In this document: positions 9,830 to 46,982 of the stretch, in pieces
How the letters are laid out: the number at the start of each line of letters is the position of its first letter
How positions within the stretch are numbered: position 1 is the stretch's first letter
Source of the DNA: Thamnaconus septentrionalis
Taxonomy: Eukaryota; Chordata; Actinopteri; Tetraodontiformes; Monacanthidae
Direction: 5' to 3'
Length of the DNA: 64,000 nt
NCBI GenBank assembly: GCA_009823395.1
Contig: CM020511.1
Location: 17,260,001 to 17,324,000 of the forward strand
The notes under the pieces: model-generated
Seen by the model: the letters and a program-made list of their open reading frames with translations, nothing else
Database searches by the model: none
Told to the model about the DNA's origin: nothing
Position numbers and translations under genes: made by a program

Positions 9830-12800
9830 TAAAAGACAAATATTGTAGGAAATGACTGCATAATTTTTTAGACATCTTTTTTTTGTTTCACTGATGTTCT
9901 GTCTTGTAATTAGACTGGTGTTGTCTTTTCTGTAGTATTAAACTTTTTTGTTTTAATAAAAAATAATTTAACTAAAACAAATGTCTTTTTTTAAACCTAT
10001 CTTATAGCGGGGTAGTTGCATTACAGTTAGGTAGTCTTGCATTGTATAAACAAAAAGTGCACAACAGCATTCATTGTCTTTTCTTTACATATAAAATATA
10101 TCATTGTCATTTCGCAGATCAGCTGATCATGCAGTTTTTTTGTGTTGATTCAAAGATGTAAAATAGTGTGGTCCCAACAACATTCATTGAATTTTTCAAC
10201 ATTTCCAATAAGAATTCAAAGTTATGACAGTATGTCTTCTGTGGCAATGTCAGTAGACGTAAAAACATTATGACTGTGGTACAAGACTCCCATCCCATTT
10301 TACAAACAGTGCTAAACCCTTTGTATAAACCCTTTATAAACTCTGACCAAATTAGTTTACAAAAGGAGTAATGAAAGGAGTCATACATTAACCCTTTTAA
10401 AGGGCAAATTAGGGAGTTCACACATAGGACTCCTTGAAATTAGAATGCTAAAGGTTCTCAGAATATAAAACCATGTAATTCGAAATTGTCTGTTCAATTT
10501 GTTCCACACTTTGTATACTTTGCATCTGATTGCTAAGATCCCAAGTGGTGCTAAATTGCTTTCACAGTGCTACGTTGTCAGAAAGCTTGATCTCAGTCGC
10601 AGGCCATGGGTCCTCCAACAGGATAATGACCCAAATAAGCAGTTCAAACTATATTCATTATTCATTACTTCTTTTGTCAGTTGCAAGTTGTTTCAGTGAC
10701 CATTGTGAGTTTTTCTTTCGTTAAGATAAGGGGACCAACAGTTTTGTCCACATCTGATTGTCTCCATTTTGGATGGCTCAGTCGTCAGGTTTTTATTTGC
10801 TTTGAATGTTCAAGTTGGGTTTATGCTGCTTATGCAGCTTGGATACTTCCTGTTGCATCTGGAGGTGCATTGACTGTCATCAATAAGCCGGTCACAACTC
10901 CAATGGCATATGGTACGACATGTCTTTTGGACTCCCTTTCCATTACCATCAATGACGTTTATAAGCAAATTCGGGGACATTCGAGGATGTCCTCAAGCCT
11001 CAGAGAACAGGGATTTCAGCTGTATGTAACCAGCTGTATCCACGGTTAAGGTAAATACACATCTACCACAGCTAGCTAGCCAACTTTATTATTAGCCTCG
11101 TCAGATTTGTTGACATTAGTTTGTGTTCCACATTGTTGTAACATTTAACTTTGATCACATAATGTAATTAAGCTTTATTTCGTCACTGAAATTCATATTT
11201 TATGCAAACAGACTGGCAATGAGAAAAAAATTGTGTTATTTTCAAATCATCATTTAGTTCGATGTATGCCATAATCATTGTTTCTGTTTCTCAGTTTCTA
11301 GCAAAACCGAGGAAGGCAAGGTGACGGTGAGGGCAAGATGCTAAAACTCAATGTCGAAAAATGACAAGCCACACAATTTAAGCGTAGGCAAAAGAGAGTA
11401 ATGATAATAATTATGCATTTTATAATGCTTTCAGTGAATGCGTAATGTAGCTAATAATATACTTGCCTGTTATGATTGCATTAGCTGCTACAGCATAGCA
11501 TAGTTAACAGTAACATAAGTTTTTTAAAAAAGAAAGAAAGATTAAACCATGGGTCTCCGACCTTTTTTAATGCTTTGACCAAAGACCTGCTCTGTGTACC
11601 AATTGTCTATTATCTAATTAAAAGTCATTGAGTTCCAAGAGAGCAATATTCTGTGTGAACACACTAAAAGCTGGCTGTTTTAAAGACCCTAAAATATAAA
11701 CCATGACACTTCATTTACTATTTTACAACTAACTGTATAACACAAAGCTTTGTATTAACATCAACATTAACAGTGTTTTTATCTATTGACTCCAGTCTGT
11801 CTCTTCATTCCCGCACTCCAAGCCTTCTCTCTCCAAGTGAGTAGGTGTTCCAGGGGAACAACACAGGAGCAGCACCAGGATAAGCGCCATGCTTCAGTCT
11901 CGTTCTCTCACCCTTGGCATGGTCGTTGACATCCACAAATTGAGAATGCCGACAGCACACACACGAGTGTGGTGGACTATGCTGTAATCGTCTCTCCCTA
12001 CGTTAACTATCAATTTCTTGCGTGATTTGCCGTCTTTAGAAAATTTATCAAAACTAATACTCAAATTAAATTTAGCTTAGGCAGAACACAACAGCGCACA
12101 GCAATGTTTGGCTGTTTTGTTTTCATGACGCTGAAATGTAAAAGTTGTCCTCTTTATTGTTTAAACAAAGAGGCTAATGCTACAAAACTATACAAACTAT
12201 AATAAACAACACACTTACAAACAAGTAAAACCACCATTGTAACGGCATATAATGTCTATCCCCACAGCTGCCCACTTTGACGTTTGACTAAGTGAGCTGG
12301 ACAATATTAATGAGGAAGTACTTTAGAGTGTCCCGTGCATAAACCGAGTTGTCCCAGAATTTGTTTGAATTTTTTATACTCTTCTGTAATGTGTAGCTGG
12401 TTTGGAGAATGTGGGCAGTTTTTCTTTCTGTGTTTTGTATACATTCTTTCTTAAACTCTAATATACTTTCAAAAAAATTTGTCATGGCGTCTTTGGTTTT
12501 TTGCAATTTTGTTTGAGGCCTTCAGGTTATTTATGCTCTCTATTGCCTTCTTGTATTCTCTCACTGTCCCTTTCTGTCTGCCCTCTCACTTCAACCTAAT
12601 TTAAAACTCCTCTGGAACAGACACAAACACAGACAGCATTGATAACACAGACTGATGAGCAGGATGGTAACAAGGGCCTCTGCATAAGTAATAAGATAAA
12701 TACTAAATAAATACATTTAGACTGAATAAAGCCGACACTCAGAACATTTACAGTTTATTAAGGGCACCTATGAAAGAGATGACCTGAGAAATGAAAAGAA

Positions 12801-13100
12801 CTGCCAGTGGAGGCGGGACATTGGAAGCCGCAAACATGAACAACCACTACCATGACTGGCCCAGAGAGAAATGACCCGGTCCTCTATTTAACCGCCACTG
12901 GCCTGGACAGGAGTGTAGGGATAAAGGGATCTTAAACATCAATCTTGTTACTAATAAAAAGTACACTGTGTTCAGATTAAAAATGTGCTAATATTTCATG
13001 CTCAGGTTGAGCAAACCCCCTTGTGGAAACTCAGGAAGAAACAGGTGAGCACGAGCAAAGGTATTTTATTGAAGTGAAGAAGAAACATGTGTTCACATGT
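9830..13100. other. Intergenic region between gene 1 and gene 2
   Basis: Apart from the Tc1 remnant at 10.6 kb I see no coding exon. Short open frames here have no recognisable family. It holds the 3' end region of gene 1 and whatever distal control gene 2 has. Confidence 0.5.
10590..10640 (+). mobile_element. Short Tc1-like transposase remnant
   Basis: Encodes Trp-Val-Leu-Gln-Gln-Asp-Asn-Asp-Pro-Asn on the plus strand, matching the second catalytic Asp region of Tc1 transposases. No ends or other motifs are certain; neighbouring sequence up to about 11050 may belong to the same decayed copy. Confidence 0.45.
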
Positions 13101-13179
13101 GTTCATCAGGAAAGACAATATACATGTAAGATAAAATATCATATTCAAGATCATTGTTTAACAGGCCCCTTCCACCTCC

Positions 13180-13264
13180 CCCAGGAATCGGTGTCAGCAA
13201 TATGACCTTCCACCTCATTGCATGCCATGGTTTTCAAGGATCCAGGCAGTTGAGACTCACACAC
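13180..13264 (-). pseudogene. Decayed F-type lectin second-half exon downstream of gene 1
   Basis: An acceptor-like TAG is followed by GTGTG and a degraded copy of the region around Cys-Asn-Gly-Met-Glu-Gly-Arg to Ile-Pro-Gly, with indels and an in-frame TGA. It lies about 400 bp beyond the stop of gene 1, so the array once extended further. Confidence 0.6.
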
Positions 13265-13328
13265 CTAATGACAAGAGCAATACTTTTATTAGTTAAAAAA
13301 AAAAAAATGTCATTGTGATGATTACAAT

Positions 13329-13334
13329 TTTATT
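13329..13334 (-). promoter_or_regulatory. Possible poly(A) signal of gene 1
   Basis: AATAAA on the minus strand about 340 bp after the stop. Other copies lie at 13285-13290 and 13065-13070, so which one is used is unknown. Confidence 0.3.
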
Positions 13335-13674
13335 ATTTTAATGGTAAGACAAATGAAAAAATATTAAGGGATTTTAGTAGGAAAGGCTTTCATGTGAAAA
13401 GCTGAGAGATTTTCCACAATATTGTTTCATACATTAAATCAGACTTAAACCAAAGGTAAAATGTCTCTTCTGAGTTACAAAAACGTATTGTTGCTTTAAT
13501 GTTCAAGTCTGCACTGTCCCTTCTGCTTTTGAGTTATTTCAAGCATAACAAGAAAACAAACCAAAACATAGATAATATTGATGATAAACAATGGCTGACA
13601 AAATTACAATATAATATATTAATTTAATATAATATAATATAGGAGGATTCAAATTACCAGCAAAGGGAGGGTTT

Positions 13675-38069
<24,395 letters not shown>

Positions 38070-38268
38070 CCTGTGAGAGAGAAAAAAAAGTCTTAATGAC
38101 AAACTTATGATGAAACAATTACTTGAAAGTATAAATCAAGCTAATCAATTTAAAACTTTGTTCGTACATGCACTCCAAAAATAGATAACATTTAAAAAAG
38201 CCAAACCGAGCATTAACTATTGCAATTTGATCTAGAGAATGAAGTGAATAACTCTCCGTGAGACTTAC

Positions 38269-38298
38269 TTGAAGGCTCCAAAAGGATCTGTTTGGGTG
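38269..38298 (-). other. Probable non-coding 5' UTR exon of gene 1
   Basis: The 3' edge is set by a consensus donor (minus strand CTTCAA|GTAAGT). The 5' edge is only estimated from the TATA box. It would splice to the acceptor CTCTCACAG just before the signal-peptide exon (exon starts at 38070, one base before the ATG). Gene 2 has the same arrangement. Confidence 0.5.
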
Positions 38299-38320
38299 AT
38301 TACTGGCACGGGTGCAATTC

Positions 38321-38328
38321 TTTTATAC
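38321..38328 (-). promoter_or_regulatory. TATA box of gene 1
   Basis: Reads GTATAAAA on the minus strand, about 50-60 bp upstream of a good GTAAGT donor. A start site about 30 bp downstream, near 38295, would give a short 5' UTR exon. The surrounding 150 bp aligns with the region upstream of gene 2 (9660-9815), which supports a promoter role. Confidence 0.6.
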
Positions 38329-38604
38329 TCTTAATGCAGGGCAGACATCCGTTTTTTAAAGGCAATATCCTGGTTAAGAATGTTTTTAGTACTGTTTCTT
38401 CAAGGCATTGGTTTCTCACTAATACTGTGTTTACACTTGTCAGTCCACATTTGTTTTTGTTTGCAGTGGAAATATTATTTCTTACTCGGATGCCTTCTGC
38501 CTACTCTTCACAGTATGAAAATTGATACACCAGCTTCCAATATTAATATTTTAAATCATAGAATTAATTAATTGATTGTCTAGCCATTGATCAATAATCA
38601 CAGA

Positions 38605-38807
38605 ATTGCTGTATTGCATTGAGTTCGATCCCCGGCTGGCTCATACCAAACAGTATAAAAATGGTACCCATTGCTTCCCTGCTTGGCACTCAGTTTTCTG
38701 TTTTGGACTTTGATCACCTGTTGATTCATGGTATGGGTCAAATGCAGAGGACACATTTCACATCCTTCAGGATGTGACAATCGGTGGGACTTTAATCTTT
38801 TAAAGAT
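38605..38807 (+). mobile_element. tRNA-derived SINE
   Basis: A pol III B-box-like GAGTTCGATCCCC lies at 38621-38633, followed by a body ending in the common fish SINE tail (AAATGCAGAGGACACATTTC at about 38741, then GGGACTTTAATCTTTTAAA). The left end is diverged, and no complete A box or folded tRNA is seen, so it is not a tRNA gene. Confidence 0.65.
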
Positions 38808-38884
38808 AACCGCAGTTTTCATGTACTATTGGGAGAAACGTTTAACCACCAGTGTGGCGGATAACATCCACAAACAGATTTTAG

Positions 38885-38912
38885 ACACACACACACACAC
38901 ACACACACGCAC
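38885..38912. repeat. (CA)n microsatellite
   Basis: CA units with a CG change, upstream of gene 1. Confidence 0.85.
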
Positions 38913-39479
38913 GCATATATATGCCATTCTCAGTCTTCGTATGAAGATAATTCAGGATGTATTTATTATAGTCCTCCAATACAAATGTTGCTAAAGAGTA
39001 CAAAACCCCTTGTGCAAACTCTTATATTGACCAAGGATTACAAGTTGTTTCATCCGAGGGAGTTCACACTTCTGAAATATGCTTACTTTGTTTGAGAGTT
39101 TTTTTTCAAGGCTAACCATTGTTCAAACATCACAAGACACTTATGATGGCACTATTGCCATTGGCACAATAAACACGTTTTGGAAAGCCACCTTTGATGA
39201 GCACCTTTCGTTGCTCCACAATTATCAGACAATTTTCAAAAACAAAATTTTTACTGCCAGACTTGTTTCACAGTGGTGGGCCATCGGGCCCAGCGAGGCC
39301 TTCTCTGCAGGCCTATACTCAGAAAAGTAAATCCCTAATTCTCAATGAAAATCCTGTATTTGAGCTCTGTTAAGACGGTTAGTGCTGCTGGGTTTTATTT
39401 CAATGTTGAAATGCAGCTTGGAAACCAAGCTGCAAATGAATTTTTTTTTTTTTTTTACTTATTACCTATCACGCAGTTC

Positions 39480-39599
39480 CTGCGATGAACTGGCGACTTG
39501 TCCAGGGTGTACCCTGCCTTCGCCCTAAGACAGCTGGGATAGGCTCCAGCAGACCCCCGTGACCCTGAATTGGAATAAGCGGGCATAGAAGATGAATGA
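39480..39599 (+). mobile_element. Short retroposed repeat with 16 bp target-site duplication
   Basis: Contains GAACTGGCGACTTGTCCAGG and CAGCTGGGATAGGCTCCAGC, the conserved 3' part of a common fish interspersed retroposon, ending in GATGAATGAA. It is flanked by ACCTATCACGCAGTTC on both sides (39464-39479 and 39600-39615), a clear target-site duplication. Confidence 0.75.
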
Positions 39600-40609
39600 A
39601 CCTATCACGCAGTTCGTGACAAAAACTGGGAGGATATGTATTTATACAAGGTCATATAACTGTTATTGAAGACATCACCATAAGCAAACGAAACAAAAAT
39701 AAATACTAGACTAAAACAAACCAAACAACCAGGACTGAAGCAGCCAAACTACAACATGATATGAGGAGAGAAGGAGGTGTTCTGGCTTCCTGATCCTCCA
39801 CCCATTTCTATGATGGTTTGCCACACCCTCTGTCCTCAACTACCCTCCCCCCTGTGCCCACACCCGTCCCCAACGTATCCCCTCCCTCAACTTGCAGGAG
39901 GGTCAAGTACAAAAGCTTTTGTCTAAAAACATGTGGAAGGAATTAATTGGCTCCAGCATTTGGCTCTTTCCACCCGACTGCTTCTGTGTGGCTGTCACCT
40001 GGCTCTCTCTCCTGCTCTCCTCCCCCTCTCTCTCCTCCCTTAACTTTCATTGTCACTGCTTCCTCATGTATCTGCTTCCTTCTGCTTCCATTGTCCGACC
40101 CCATGGACCCTAGACCCCCTCCCCTCCCCACTCCATCCTGAATGAAGTAATGCAAACATGACACGCAGACTCATAAACATTTTTGAGTGTTCAATCAGTG
40201 TCTGGTATAAAACAGCAGCCTCCAACATCATACACGCTTGCTTCGCAAAGATGTATAGCCCCTTCTGTCTTTCCTTCTGATGAAAAAAAATATTTTATTT
40301 AATGTTTTGCTCTTGTGTATTGGCATGCCAAATTAATAGAAAAAAAAGTACTAGTTAAATCTCTCTTTGCCTGGAGTTTCATAAACCACATATCCCTGAT
40401 TACTCTGTCCAAGGTTCCTTAATGAACAGGGGAAAAATACTCAATATTGCGCCGACAACTTATTAAATCATTCAGGTTTCCATTCATAATCCTCCTTTAT
40501 CCAGCCATGTTAGTCCAATCAGCCAACCCACAATCTCCACGTCCACACACCCTACAATTCAGACATAAAAAAAATAAATAAAAACAATCTATCTACCCCC
40601 GTCTCCAGC

Positions 40610-41110
40610 CTCTCCTAAGAAAGAGGATAAATCAGGCTGAATATTAATTGCATTCAAGGGAGGACAATGTGCTTGGCGTACTCCTTGTTTCCATGACAAC
40701 TGGCTCGGGAGCCGTAAAGATTCCAGGGGCAAATGGGACTCGTGGAGTGGGGGTCACCCCAAAAGAGGATACGCATAATTACAGTTGGATAGACAGGCAG
40801 TCAGGGAACAGTGAGGTCTGTAAGCAAAAATCCTAGACAGCCAGTCAACATTCAGGCCCATCTTTAATTCTCCCTGGAAAAAAATGTTGTTGCACATAAT
40901 TTTACAGTTAATATTGTGTTCCTTTATCCTGCCGTGTATTTCCCCCTTTAATTTTGTTTGTTTGCTGTGTTTATTAAAGTTACGATTGACCAGCTCATAA
41001 AAAGACACATTACAAAGGCAAGGTGAAATCAATTTGAATGCCAATAAATAGATGAAGTGACTCCAGCCAATAGAAGTTAATTTAGGCTCGAGCTGGTTCA
41101 CGCAGTTTGC
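40610..41110. other. Non-coding stretch with conserved-element character
   Basis: Non-repetitive, rich in ATTA-type sites (AATATTAATTGCATTC near 40640) with a balanced composition between repeat-laden flanks. Possible conserved non-coding element; an inference only. Confidence 0.25.
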
Positions 41111-41235
41111 ACTTCAGAGTTGCTTCAAAATATGCGTAATACAATTATCAGGGCTTACTATAGGGCTGATTTCACTGTGGTATTTGTTTCCTTTAGTTTT
41201 TCAAAGGACAGACAATCAAGCTGATCAATCAGTTT

Positions 41236-41266
<31 letters not shown>

Positions 41267-41273
41267 GTATATG

Positions 41274-41350
<77 letters not shown>

Positions 41351-41365
41351 TATATATATATATCA
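41236..41365. repeat. Imperfect (TA)n microsatellite
   Basis: A TA tract with scattered CA, TG and ATC breaks; apparent Ile-Tyr frames on both strands are artefacts of it. Confidence 0.95.
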
Positions 41366-41701
41366 TTCACATTTACCTCTCAGTTAATACTTTACAGGAG
41401 AAAATTGGAGCCAACATGAACAGTGGGCAAGTGCAGATCTGCACATCTGGCATTTTATAAGGCGATACATGGAGAGAGTTTTTTTTTTTTTTAAAGTTTT
41501 GTTGATAAATGGAAATATTGTATCCCAGCAATGCAGCAGCATCCCCAAGGACATATCACAAAACTGCAAGTACACTGATTAGGCACTTCCCAACAGCACA
41601 CTCCATTTGCAATGCCCTCTAGTGAACACAATTTGTAAATACACGCTGGCACAGTCATTGGCAACTTATATTGTGAAAGTGATTTGAGATTTGTGTGAAC
41701 T

Positions 41702-41705
41702 ATAT

Positions 41706-41759
<54 letters not shown>
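41702..41759. repeat. (TA)n(CA)n microsatellite
   Basis: Adjoining TA and CA tracts. Confidence 0.9.
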
Positions 41760-41763
<4 letters not shown>

Positions 41764-42673
41764 CAGTATTATTATTATAGTAAAACACAACTGAAGAAGT
41801 TATTTAATAACCACAACTAGTTTCAAGTTCCCTTTAGTTCTAATTAATACAGAATGTTACATTTCCAAATAGCTGGATATCCGTGTATACATATTGGCAC
41901 TTTGTTAACTTGTTTGTGGCTTCACCCTTCAATCCACAGCATTGATATCCCACTGAATATTGAACATCTAATAAACTGATCTTTTAAAAAAAATATTGTT
42001 GCAGAATCATTTTCCTCAACAAATCCACACTTCTTTAAAAAAAAAACAAAAAAAAAACTTTTTGAATTCATTTTTAAGTGCATGTATTTGGAGTCATAAA
42101 TGGCATGAGCAGATTAATATGCAAATAAAATAAGTGAATAACACACACAACAAAGGTTAAATGAGTGCTGTACAAAAGAAAGTAACATTAAAAATACAAG
42201 GTTGATATTTTTGTAAAAAAAGATTTAAACTGTTGTTTCATTTGATTTTTTTTCCTTATTTTATTTATTTATTTATTTATTTTACTATTTTACTTTCATT
42301 CATTCTTTTGCTATGCAGCATTCAGAGAACACAAGTAAACACACATAAAAATGCAAAATAGTGGTTTTTGTTTTTTTGTTTTGTTTTTTTTGGGTTTTTA
42401 GAATGAAAAGTCACCCTGGAACCTAATAGTCTGTTTTAGTTACCTTAGTGTACAACATACAAGACATTTTCCATGGTTCACATTCCAACGGTTCTTATAA
42501 AAACATACAGGTTCTGCAATAGTGTTTTCTGTTTCCTTGTGTGTGATGATCACCACGAAAGAGATCCGTAGGCTGTGATCCTGTCGTGTAGCAAGTTATG
42601 TTTTAACAGTAAGGCCTTGCAGTGTGTTTTTTAACGGCATGCTTTACCCACAAGTCAGTCTGCTGAACCACAT

Positions 42674-42800
42674 TTGATGGATGGATGAGCGGACAGATGG
42701 ATAGGGGGATCGATGGGCCGATAAACGAATCGGCAGACAGATGGACGGATGAACAAATGGATGATTGAGTGAGTGGATGTGTGAATGGAAGGATGGATCA
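42674..42800. repeat. Degenerate (GGAT)n minisatellite-like tract
   Basis: Diverged GATG, GACG and GAATG tetranucleotide units; such tails often grow from the 3' ends of fish retroposons. Confidence 0.75.
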
Positions 42801-44129
42801 GCATTTTTACACATGGTTGTCGGTCCGCATTCCCGTGTCCAAGGCAGATTTTTCACCCACTTATGTGTGTGCACGTGTGCATGCGTTTGCGTGTGCGCAC
42901 GCGCATCTGCACGTGCATATGGAATTAGCAGCTTCTGTTATCTCCACGCATGCAGGTCATTTTGGAAACATATACCACCGATAGTAGGACAATATTTTCA
43001 ATTTTGACGGACCAGTTCTGAATACAGGCTCCAAGCTGTTTAATCCCATAGGACAAGGCAGCACTTGGCTTTTGGACCAGGCTTGATGTTAACATTGAAG
43101 GAAAGCAATTAATTCCAAAAGCTTGAATTAAAGATAGAAAACACAAGAAAATATTTCAGTTTGCGTTAAAGTTCCAAGCTGAAAGAAAATTGTAATGCTT
43201 GCTAGAGATCTTGCATGTTGTTATTTGGGTGTCAGACATAACAACATATTTTTGTATTATTATTATTGTTGTTGTTATTATTATTATAACAGCAATAATA
43301 ATAACATCGTCATCGTCATAAATAAAAAATATTACCTACTCAAGAATGCATGTTGTTTGCAGCTTAATAAATACAGAAAACTGTTCTTTACCAAACTATC
43401 TCACGGGGCGACTAAACACCTCCAAGCAGAACAAACTCATATTGATGCCTGTTCAAAGGAAATGGAAAGAAACTGCATTAATAATTTGTTGCTCTTGTCC
43501 AATTGTACCAAACTCATATCTAAACATGAAAACAATAACTGAATAACAAGAATCATCAGTCTATCTTATTTCTAATGTTAACTGTAGATTTTATGATATA
43601 TGGCGGTGCCCCCACTGTTCCTGTAACCGAAACCAGTTAAGAACATTTTCATTGGATCTTCTTTCAACGTCGCTTGCCTCTTCAGTCAATGGCCTTAGGG
43701 AAATTGCTACTCCTACTAAATTAAAGTAAGATTGTATCCCTGTTATGTGTAAAAAATAAAAAAAATAAAAAAGGAATAAAAAAGAGAGGGAAGTGATATA
43801 TATGTCAGATATTTGACAAAACAGATGACATACAGTGTCCTCCTCGGTCTTCATCTTCTGCTGGACTATCCTCTCTCCTGTCAATGGAGCTAGAATTAAA
43901 GGTTACGACAGCAGAGGCCTCCCAGCAGGGGGTCTGCCTGCCTCGACCTGCAATGCATGTCAAACATACCCATTCACCCTCCGCTGACGTCCTGCATTGC
44001 TTCTAATCAGCTTTGACATTTGGTGAAAAACAAAGCTGCAAAGGTTTTCCTTAGGAAACTATGTGCCAACAATGTTTTGATCTAATGACCAACACTTCGA
44101 ACAAATGTAAGAGATGAGTAGGATTTTCT

Positions 44130-44182
44130 GTCTCTCTCTCTCTCTCTCACACACACACAGAAACACACAAACACACACACAC
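44130..44182. repeat. (CT)n(CA)n microsatellite
   Basis: A CT tract followed by interrupted CA units. Confidence 0.85.
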
Positions 44183-45075
44183 TACCACATGTAGATACTG
44201 AGTGATGTGCCCCATTTTGGCAGAATACTGTTATAGAAAAAAAACAAAACAGCAAAGCAAACACTGATGGAACATCGGCCTTTGCAGTTGTGTGACTTGC
44301 ATTTCATATAAGCATTCAAGGAATTTAGGGAGGGAGGCCAATGGCCAATTGGTGCTTCTGATCACTACTCAGTTTATGTACACTACAACACCACAATTTT
44401 AGAACCTGTGATCCTTGTTTCTCCCAATAAGTCAGCTTCTATTGTATTGCCTGAAGTTTGGATCAGTCTTACCTGGCTGATAACCTCTTAAAAATGGTGG
44501 TGAAGTTCAAAGTTGGTGTTACACTGCATTACTACTAAGCATTGGACAATTTAAATTGCATGATAAAAACAACATCAAAACAGCATTATTGAATTGCAGG
44601 TTCTTGTCCGTGCAAAGACTCTGCTTCTTCCAGTGTTCACTGTTTGCTTTCAGCAGTGAACTAAGTGGTGAGAGGAAATCAATATCTGGTGACAGTTAGT
44701 CAATCTCAGACTCAATGCGAAAACTGGTCTGCTTAAAGGAATGATGTTACATTTATTCAATCTAGACAAGTAGGCTGCAAATCTCAGGATGAGGGCCTCA
44801 TGTAGATTAGACCAAGCGCGAATTAATTATCTGACAGCATCACCAGTTACGTTAGGTTCAGCTGTCCCTGACTTGAAATGGGTTTACATCAACTCGCTTT
44901 GAGAGCATTTACATGGCAGTGGGTCACTGTGGTGGCTTTACATGCCTGGACTCAAAATAAGTAGGAATCCCTAAAAATCAGACTCCTATATGTCTTAAAA
45001 GAGATGTAACTTTAACAATGCTTAAAGTCAATGTTGTGCAAACCAAAATAAGAAATCAAGTTTTACTATCCTCCC

Positions 45076-45206
45076 TGCGCTGAACTGGCGACTTGTCCAG
45101 GGTGACACCCTGCCTTTGCCCTAAGACAGCTGGGATAGGCTCCAGCAGACCCCCGTGACCCTGAATTGGAATAAGCGGGTATAGAAGATGAATGAATGAA
45201 TGAATA
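45076..45206 (+). mobile_element. Second copy of the fish 3'-tail retroposon
   Basis: Nearly the same sequence as the copy at 39480-39599, from TGAACTGGCGACTTGTCCAGG to a (GAAT)n tail. No target-site duplication was identified. Confidence 0.7.
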
Positions 45207-46871
45207 ATACTGTGCTGCTTTTTGGTGTCCAAGGCAATGGATTGCTTATGCTTGGCCTGTATATTCAATAAAAACAACAACCTTTGAGTTTTTGGACCAT
45301 GATGTTAAAAAATACATTGTTCACATTACATGTTCTATGTGGACACATTCTGGTATTTTCCCAAATGGTCTAGTAGGAGAATATGTGACCTTAACAAATG
45401 CATCCCAATCAGACACGTTAGTTTAGACTTTATTTTCTCTGCCTGTGGAGAAGGGTGATGGGGTCACATAGCCTTTCTTCAATAAGAGGTGTTACTCAGA
45501 CAGAGTGAAACTGTGTAAGGGTAGAAATTACATTTTGCGGTCCTCATTCTGGATTTGTGATTGTGGCATGATGAGGGGCAGCCAGGGACCTCAGGGCCTG
45601 AGGACACAAGGGTGCATTGGCCTCTAGATACACGTCACACACAGACATCAGCATTTATATGTGTCTAGCCTTCCTTATATGGGTACGAGCATGCGATGCG
45701 GTATGCAGTGTCAACAGACTACAACAATAACTAGCACCAGAGGGAGACATAGGACACCTTTGTCCTCAGAGACGACATTGGCGTCCATTATAAAGGAGCT
45801 GCACAAAGTAAGAAGGTACGGAAGCATAAAAAGAACTACAATGAAATAGATAAAGAGAGAATAAGGAGAGGCAAGCCAAAGTGACATATCACAGCAGCCT
45901 TACAGCATGGCCCGGTTGTCCTCTGTGTATAGTTGACTGGGGGGTAGGTGATGTCAACCCCCTGACAGGTAATTTGGTCTGAGCTGGACTCCCAGGGGCC
46001 AACAGCACAGATACACTAACCTGGCACACACAGGAACACTCGCACACAGACACACACACCGTTTCGGAAGGACTTATGCATGTGCACTCTCTCAAACCTT
46101 GCTCCAGATCCCCCTAGTCACCCTTTATCTTTGGACTAGCTCCTGAAAAGGACATTAAGAAGAAACACATTTGGTTGAGTCAGGTGTCAATTTTCTTTTA
46201 AAAATTTCAGGTCGTCACATTTTAACAATCAAACTCACCTGTCAGCCAGAATATCTATTGCACTGAATCTTTTTTTTTTTTTTTTTTCATTTCACCATTT
46301 TACTGTTCTATGGTTTTATAACAATTGTGCATGTATATATCCACATTTCTGTTAGTTCTAATTTGAAAATAATTGTTCAACAAGGTATGATGATGTCATT
46401 TGACATTGTTATAGTAATGGTGTTTTGGAAACATTTAATATAATAATGTTTGCTACCTGTAAATGTAAGTATTTGTCAGTGAACAGCATTTGTAGCAATT
46501 GTCTGTAGAGACCTCACAATTGTACAGTAGCTTGGTAAAGCGGCATGGGGCAGGTTATGCAGTCGTTTGACCAATTACTCTCTCTCAGTACAGAGAACTA
46601 AGTCTCTCACCTTGTGTGCCCCAGCTGTCCCTATAGATCCCCAGTGTTTTGCAGATGTGAAGACTTGGTAAGGGTATGTCATCAAGGAACCTTGCTGGGT
46701 CACTTCCAGCATCACACATTTTTGGTTAAATTTCTCACAGTAATTTGATTTGAAATTATTTCTAGTTGTGCTGAAAAGACGAAAATAGCTAACATGGTGT
46801 AAGATGAAGAATGCAGAATGAGCACCCAAAAGCAGTGATGGTAAGAAAGAGGAATTGCACTAAAAGTGGAA

Positions 46872-46982
46872 AGTTCATTCATCAATTCATTTTCCATACC
46901 CGCTTCTCCCCGAGGTCAGGGTCACGGGGGTCTCCTGGATCCTATCCCAGCTGTCATAGGGTGAAGGCAGGGTGACACAGGG
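46872..46982 (-). mobile_element. Third copy of the fish 3'-tail retroposon, reverse
   Basis: The reverse complement of the family, with ATCCTATCCCAGCTGTCATAG in the middle and the tail (TTCATTCATCAATTCATTTT) on the left. It is more diverged than the copies at 39.5 and 45.1 kb. Confidence 0.65.

Noticed and set aside
11540..11660. A dispersed repeat beginning CCATGGGTCTCCGACC
   Set aside because: The match to a known type of fish repeat is only a short phrase, with no ends visible.
38605..38680. A tRNA gene
   Set aside because: Only a B-box-like sequence within a SINE; no complete cloverleaf or A box.
41158..41387. Ile-Tyr repeat proteins
   Set aside because: Products of (TA)n microsatellites, seen on both strands.
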